Source: an uncultured Bacteroidales bacterium | GTDB taxonomy: Bacteria; Bacteroidota; Bacteroidia; Bacteroidales; FEN-979 | Direction: 5' to 3' | NCBI GenBank assembly: GCA_903945175.1 | Contig: CAJAUM010000003.1 | Span: 1 to 37,120, forward strand | Length of the DNA: 37,120 nt | In this document: positions 33,371 to 37,120 of the stretch, piece after piece | Numbering within the stretch: position 1 is the stretch's first letter | Layout of the letters: each line of letters starts with the position of its first letter | Program-made: the position numbers and the translations under genes | Notes under the pieces: generated by a model | What the model was told of the DNA's origin: nothing | Database searches by the model: none | What the model saw: only the letters and a program-made list of their open reading frames with translations

Positions 33371-35407
33371 TTAAAATTCAACTTTCAGGCCTCCCATTAC
33401 AGAAAAACCGGTGTCCCTGAATTGCCAGGGCATCTCATATTGGTTATTCGTGATGTTATAGAATTGTCCGAAAAAGGATAAATTATATTTCCTGGTTTTT
33501 ATGATTGTTTGAGATACAAAGGCGTTGAATTGAAGGCCCGGTGTAAATTTCCTGCGACCGGCTTTTGAACTGCTGTCAAAAAATCCACTATTGTAATTCA
33601 ATGAAGGTGTAATTTGAAGACCAAATGGGGCAGTGAAGGAGAAGCCTGCATTAATAACCAATTCAGGAGAGAATGGAACATTACTTCCATCCTGGTCTGC
33701 ATCTGAACTGTTGGAAATTTTAGTTTTCATCCAGGTCAGGTTGCCAAACCATCCGAACCATTTGCCAATGGTTTGCCGGAGTTCCGCTTCAACCCCTGTT
33801 GACAGGGATTTCCCGCCGTTCACCGATTGCGATTGGGAAGGGTTCTGCCTTACCACATTGTCGATGATCGCATCGCTGACGGTGGTGTTAAAAACTCTCA
33901 ATGAAAATTGAATTTTCAACGGAAGCAGCAGGTCAATCCCCCCGTCAATTCCAATTCCTGATTCCGGTTTCAGACCTGGATTCGGCAGTTGGCCGCTGTG
34001 CAGGGTGTCCCCGGGTAGAATGGTCCCGCCTGTTGATTTCAACCCCGGTGTCATGAAACTATTTCCTGCATTTGCATATAAAGAGATAACCTCTGAGATA
34101 TTGTATTTAACACCCAGACTATAAAGGAGCCGGTTCCACTGGCTGTTTTTTTGCCCCGGAGCACCACCGCTGATGAGTTCGATGTTATTTTGTGTGTTGT
34201 TGAATCGCAGACCTGCCCTGACAATAAATTTTGCAATGTGCAGTTCCTCCTGGAGGTAAACCCCTGTTTGACTTGATTTCGATTTGTTGCCATATGTGTT
34301 GTATCCAACCAGGGGATCGGTATAGGTCGCATAATCTGCTGCCTGGTAATCTACGCCGGCAGTAAGTACGCTTTCGTTCCAATGTTTTACCGTCACAAGC
34401 ACATCGACCGGTATGATATGTTGAACGACGCCATTATTTGACGAAAGGCTGTCGATTACATTAAAATGACTTTCCTGCCAGGTACGGTAATAACCACGGT
34501 ATCCCATATGTGCCTGCAAATCAATGTTTTTTCTTAAATTAAGGAAATACCCGGCATTGATTGTTGTATAATCATTGGCAAATCCGCGGTATACCCGGCC
34601 TGCATCACCGGTATGGAAGGTTTTATTTATAAAGAGTGTGACTTTTTGTCTGTCATCGTTTGAAAACCAGGTGGCGCCACCATAGATTTTTGCTTTCCGG
34701 TATTCAGGATTCTTCTGCATATTCAGCCAGGAGCCTTCGGTACCATAATTGGTATAATCAGACATTTCATAGTTTATCCCTGCATAGTAATGGATGTTTT
34801 TAGAGGTATCCTGGTGATAAAGTTGGCCATTCAATGTGTTGTAGGTCCCAAAGGAAATGCTTGCCCGTGTGGCGGCTTTATCAAATTTTTCCTTGAGAAT
34901 AAGGTTTACCGTTCCGGCAAGTGGGCTTTGATTACCGGCAAAATCCTGTGAAAGGTAATTGGAATATAGCACCGAAGCCGGTCCTCGCTGTACTTCAATT
35001 CTGCTGACGGCTGACAAGTCAAGAGACATAGGGTCAATAAATGCATCCACCGGTAAACCCTGCAGCATGTAGGTGCTGTATTTCGGACCAATCCCGCCGT
35101 ATGTTCCCCAGTTGGCATCATTTCGTGACAAAACGGAGACAGAGGCACCCGGTTGGTTTTGCAGGACATCACAGATATTACGGTTACCGGATATCGTGTT
35201 CTCTATTGTTTTTGCCGGTATCACCTCTATTTTCTGTGTGACATTACCAAGGGATTGCCAGGATTTGGAAGAGGTTATGACCACCTCTTTCAGTAATGTC
35301 GTGTCTTTTTTTACCTGTGTATAACAAGTAACCGGGAGAATCAAAACCAGGAGGAATGCCGACAAGGTTCTGGCTTTTGATGTTTGAATGTAGAAAAGTT
35401 TCATCAT
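33371..35407 (-). CDS. TonB-dependent outer-membrane receptor (probable nickel)
   Basis: This 678-residue receptor has a signal peptide (to about 30), a TonB-box-like LLKEVVITSS and a plug domain (about 45-170: NICDVLQNQPGASVSVLSRN and RIEVQRGPASVLYSN). A beta-barrel ends in the canonical C-terminal phenylalanine (GLKVEF). It heads the uptake operon, 9 nt before the binding lipoprotein, and lies 82 bp from the NikR gene end with a palindromic operator between. By analogy with NikR-controlled FrpB4 and FecA3 of Helicobacter it probably imports nickel or a nickel chelate; this specificity is inference. Confidence 0.88.
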   Translation of the reverse strand: MMKLFYIQTSKARTLSAFLLVLILPVTCYTQVKKDTTLLKEVVITSSKSWQSLGNVTQKIEVIPAKTIENTISGNRNICDVLQNQPGASVSVLSRNDANWGTYGGIGPKYSTYMLQGLPVDAFIDPMSLDLSAVSRIEVQRGPASVLYSNYLSQDFAGNQSPLAGTVNLILKEKFDKAATRASISFGTYNTLNGQLYHQDTSKNIHYYAGINYEMSDYTNYGTEGSWLNMQKNPEYRKAKIYGGATWFSNDDRQKVTLFINKTFHTGDAGRVYRGFANDYTTINAGYFLNLRKNIDLQAHMGYRGYYRTWQESHFNVIDSLSSNNGVVQHIIPVDVLVTVKHWNESVLTAGVDYQAADYATYTDPLVGYNTYGNKSKSSQTGVYLQEELHIAKFIVRAGLRFNNTQNNIELISGGAPGQKNSQWNRLLYSLGVKYNISEVISLYANAGNSFMTPGLKSTGGTILPGDTLHSGQLPNPGLKPESGIGIDGGIDLLLPLKIQFSLRVFNTTVSDAIIDNVVRQNPSQSQSVNGGKSLSTGVEAELRQTIGKWFGWFGNLTWMKTKISNSSDADQDGSNVPFSPELVINAGFSFTAPFGLQITPSLNYNSGFFDSSSKAGRRKFTPGLQFNAFVSQTIIKTRKYNLSFFGQFYNITNNQYEMPWQFRDTGFSVMGGLKVEF

Positions 35408-35447
35408 GTGCCGACTTTTAAGTTTTAAGGTTAATGTCTTGGGAGAA

Positions 35448-35472
35448 TATTACGAAATTAAAAATCGTGTTA
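35448..35472 (-). promoter_or_regulatory. candidate NikR operator before the TonB receptor
   Basis: TATTACGA-N9-TCGTGTTA is an inverted repeat with 6 of 8 matching positions, about 40 bp before the receptor start. Related half-sites TTTACGA and TCGTGTCA recur before the NikR gene at 35903-35918. Long palindromes of this kind are normal NikR targets, though the sequence differs from that of E. coli. Confidence 0.45.
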
Positions 35473-35489
35473 CTCAATGAAGAAAAAAA

Positions 35490-35891
35490 TTAGCCCAGTT
35501 CTGTCATCACCAGTTTGCCATGTCTGATTCCCTTGGTGCCGATAATTTTATCCGCCAGTTCAATCAGATCTTTGGATTTCCCTTTAACTGCTATTGTTTC
35601 CAGACAAAGGTCATGCTCAATATGCACATGCTGGGTGGAAAGAATCAGCTCGTGAAAGTCATGCTGAACTGTCATAAGTTTGCTGTTCAGCTCCCTCTTA
35701 TGATGGTCATAAACAATGACAATTGCACCTGCCACGGTTTTATTCTGGTCCCAGCTTTCCTTAACCATTTTGCTTTTGATCAAAAAGCGAATCGCCTGTG
35801 ACCTGCTGGGAAACTGGTTGGTCAATACCAGCTTATCCAGTTCCTTCAACATCTCCTCTTCGAGCGATACACCAAATCTTTTTACCTGCAC
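35490..35891 (-). CDS. nikR: nickel-responsive regulator NikR
   Basis: This 133-residue regulator has a ribbon-helix-helix DNA-binding N-terminus (VKRFGVSLEEEMLKELDKLV and SRSQAIRFLIKSK) and an ACT-like ligand domain. The nickel site is complete: the pattern H-x10-H-x-H-x5-C in HDFHELILSTQ then HVHIEHDLC reproduces the spacing of His76, His87, His89 and Cys95 of E. coli NikR. With nickel bound it should repress the uptake operon downstream. It starts at GTG 35891. A TATATTTG -7 box and half-operators just upstream suggest autoregulation. Confidence 0.92.
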   Translation of the reverse strand: MQVKRFGVSLEEEMLKELDKLVLTNQFPSRSQAIRFLIKSKMVKESWDQNKTVAGAIVIVYDHHKRELNSKLMTVQHDFHELILSTQHVHIEHDLCLETIAVKGKSKDLIELADKIIGTKGIRHGKLVMTELG

Positions 35892-36570
35892 CGTGTTATT
35901 AATTTACGATTCGTGTCACAAATATAGAAATAAATTTTAAAAAAGTACGCGAAAAGGTAGCTGCCCCTGGAAATTGAGGCATATGCCTTGATTTCAGATT
36001 GATATATCTCCTTCAACGAGGATGAAATTGTTTCGTTACCTATTATAACTCGCTCAAAAACACTACTGCTTATCTGCCGTTCCAGTTCCCTTACGCTGAT
36101 ATTCTCCTGTATGCAAAGCCGAAGATAGAATTCACGTTCCTCGTCTGTCTTTGTTCGGGAGATCAAAACCAAATGATGGGGCCAGCTGAGTCTGGCATGA
36201 TACAGCCCCTGATATCTCTGGTCTCTCATTGTGACATCACCGATGGTACAGCTTCAGTTAGCTGATAATCTGATGATTGTATTTGTGTCATCACTGATGA
36301 CACAAATTTGGAATGAGCATAGGTTTCATAAAACTGCTTCATCCTGTATAGTCCCCGGCGGTTAAACCCTTTCAAATCGGGATGCTCCTTTTGAATCAGG
36401 TCAGCCAACTCATTAATAGTTCCATCACCCCAGGCAGCATTAGCAACCTGTCTGTTTATGTATTCGGCAATATTCCAGTAAAGATTTATCAGTTCTGTTT
36501 TAACAGCCAGCAAGGCCTTATTGCGGGCCTGTTTAATGAGGGAAATTATCTCAGCAAATTTCTTGTCCAC
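35882..36570 (-). pseudogene. broken YhcG/DUF1016 family gene
   Basis: Two consecutive minus-strand frames together match the YhcG family. The first (36570-36226) has the N-terminal domain (LYWNIAEYINRQVANAAWGD, RRGLYRMKQFYETYA). The second (36229-35882) resumes with LSWPHHLVLISRTKTDEERE and NISVRELERQISSSVFER. They are joined by a 4-nt ATGA overlap in different frames, consistent with a frameshift. The C-terminal PD-(D/E)XK nuclease domain is missing: after GNETISSSLKEIYQSEIK the sequence becomes unrelated and runs into the nikR start. The -7 box TATATTTG at 36598-36591 is intact. This looks like a decayed defence-type gene truncated by insertion of the nickel cassette. Confidence 0.75.
35903..35926 (-). 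promoter_or_regulatory. nikR promoter -7 box with overlapping half-operators
   Basis: The minus strand reads TATATTTG (35926-35919), followed at once by TGACACGA and TCGTAAA (35918-35903). These are the same half-sites as in the receptor operator but in tight spacing. A repressor here would cover the transcription start. Confidence 0.45.
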
Positions 36571-36735
36571 ACGGGAGCACTTCTGTGGGACAAATATACT
36601 TTATTAACACCAACTAACCTGTAAACGAACTAAAAAGCAGGGTATCAGGGTTCATGAATTTTCCACCTAAAAAGTTGCCACAGTTTTTGAAAGTCGTTTT
36701 GAAACACCAGTAAAATCTACTCATTCGGAAGATGA

Positions 36736-36758
36736 TTCGAATCCTGTTGCTCCCACGA
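36736..36758 (+). other. second tRNA-Val 3' remnant (possible att site)
   Basis: TTCGAATCCTGTTGCTCCCA repeats the T-loop to acceptor end of the fragment at 29432-29453 with one difference. It carries the correct T-stem CCTGT, and the CCA is changed to CGA. No other tRNA part is present. It is followed directly by a tRNA-type terminator. The two remnants are direct repeats bounding the 7.3-kb nickel cassette. Confidence 0.55.
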
Positions 36759-36792
36759 GTTAAAGCACTGATTATCAGTGCTTTAACTTTTT
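36759..36792 (+). terminator. strong hairpin terminator after the tRNA-Val remnant
   Basis: GTTAAAGCACTGA (36759-36771) pairs perfectly with TCAGTGCTTTAAC (36775-36787) around a TTA loop, giving a 13-bp stem followed by five T. It is almost certainly the original terminator of the tRNA gene whose 3' end remains here. Confidence 0.8.
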
Positions 36793-36971
36793 AAGAACAC
36801 CTGTCTTGGATCAAGAGGAAAATCTGGGGGGAAGGTATCTAAGCATAAATCAGGGTTCATGGTGTTTATATATTTATTCATGGCCCTGCTCAGACTTTCG
36901 TCAATGATTGGTTCAAGGATTTCTTTTAGTATTTCTTTCAAGAAATCGTTAAGTTTAATGTCCTGTTCCAT
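36783..36971 (-). CDS. small hypothetical protein, possibly truncated
   Basis: This 62-residue acidic protein (MEQDIKLNDFLKEILKEILE at the N-terminus, then PIIDESLSRAMNKYINTMNP) resembles the start of Bacteroidota excisionase or helix-turn-helix proteins. These carry such a helical segment before the DNA-binding part, but no HTH follows. The stop codon lies inside the terminator hairpin at the tRNA-Val remnant, so the gene may have been cut off there by recombination. The assignment is weak. The last 149 bases of the window are AT-rich without a gene. Confidence 0.45.
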   Translation of the reverse strand: MEQDIKLNDFLKEILKEILEPIIDESLSRAMNKYINTMNPDLCLDTFPPDFPLDPRQVFLKS

Positions 36972-37120
36972 ATGATGTTCTTTTTAATTCTAAAATTATC
37001 TTAGTACATGACAATTTTTAACTATTTGATTATCAACATTTAATGTTAATAACTTTATCATAAAAACATCAATAATATGTAGATAAGACCTTGAATATCA
37101 TTATCTTAGATTAATGTACC

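Overview
This window looks like a chromosomal segment of a Bacteroidota bacterium, probably Bacteroidales or a related order. Three things point there: secreted proteases with C-terminal type IX secretion (T9SS) sorting domains, promoters with the TTTG / TAnnTTTG architecture, and weak Shine-Dalgarno signals. LytTR and TPR-AraC regulators and a SusC/FecA-like TonB receptor of typical Bacteroidota form agree with this.

Positions 300-25,200 hold an unusual RiPP (ribosomally synthesised, modified peptide) locus. It encodes a two-domain class II lanthipeptide synthetase (LanM, 14185-17463) and six small precursor-type proteins with nitrile-hydratase-like (NHLP) leaders (3585, 10052, 13808, 17497, 17835 and 21899). 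Five of these end in a GG site followed by hypervariable 10-22 residue cores; the sixth has a leader only. A minus-strand export operon (9818-3872) encodes an HlyD-like adaptor, a C39-peptidase ABC exporter and a second NHLM-type ABC transporter. Between exporter and synthetase lie three proteins not expected with LanM: an unrecognised 346-aa protein, a terpene-cyclase/prenyltransferase-fold protein and an AbiEii-like nucleotidyltransferase with no antitoxin partner. Two T9SS-secreted proteases (C10 at 18333 and S8 at 22990) and two small exported proteins follow. At the left end are a membrane LytTR protein and a TPR-transmembrane-AraC regulator.

The strongest new observation is a shared cis element. 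A direct repeat, CTTAC-N15-CTTAC (20-bp period), with the second half-site starting about 37 bp before a TAnnTTTG-like -7 box, lies upstream of up to eight transcription units, always on the correct strand. These are the AraC regulator, the leader-only protein, four further RiPP-related units and the units for the proteases and small exported proteins. This defines a candidate regulon that ties the proteases and unknown proteins to the peptide system.

Positions 25,200-29,460 are a mobile region: a possible IS21-type remnant, a decayed tRNA-Pro 3' fragment, an AbiEi/AbiEii-type toxin-antitoxin pair with two mirror-image operators, and a tyrosine recombinase next to a 48-nt tRNA-Val(UAC) 3' fragment that looks like an attachment site.

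Positions 29,460-36,790 hold a nickel-uptake cassette, all on the minus strand: NikR with the four canonical Ni ligands, then an operon of TonB receptor, binding lipoprotein, FecCD permease, FecE ATPase and a methyltransferase. A broken YhcG/DUF1016 gene follows. The cassette is bounded by the tRNA-Val fragment at 29409 and a second tRNA-Val remnant at 36736, each followed by an intact 13-bp terminator hairpin. This suggests tandem insertion at one tRNA-Val locus.
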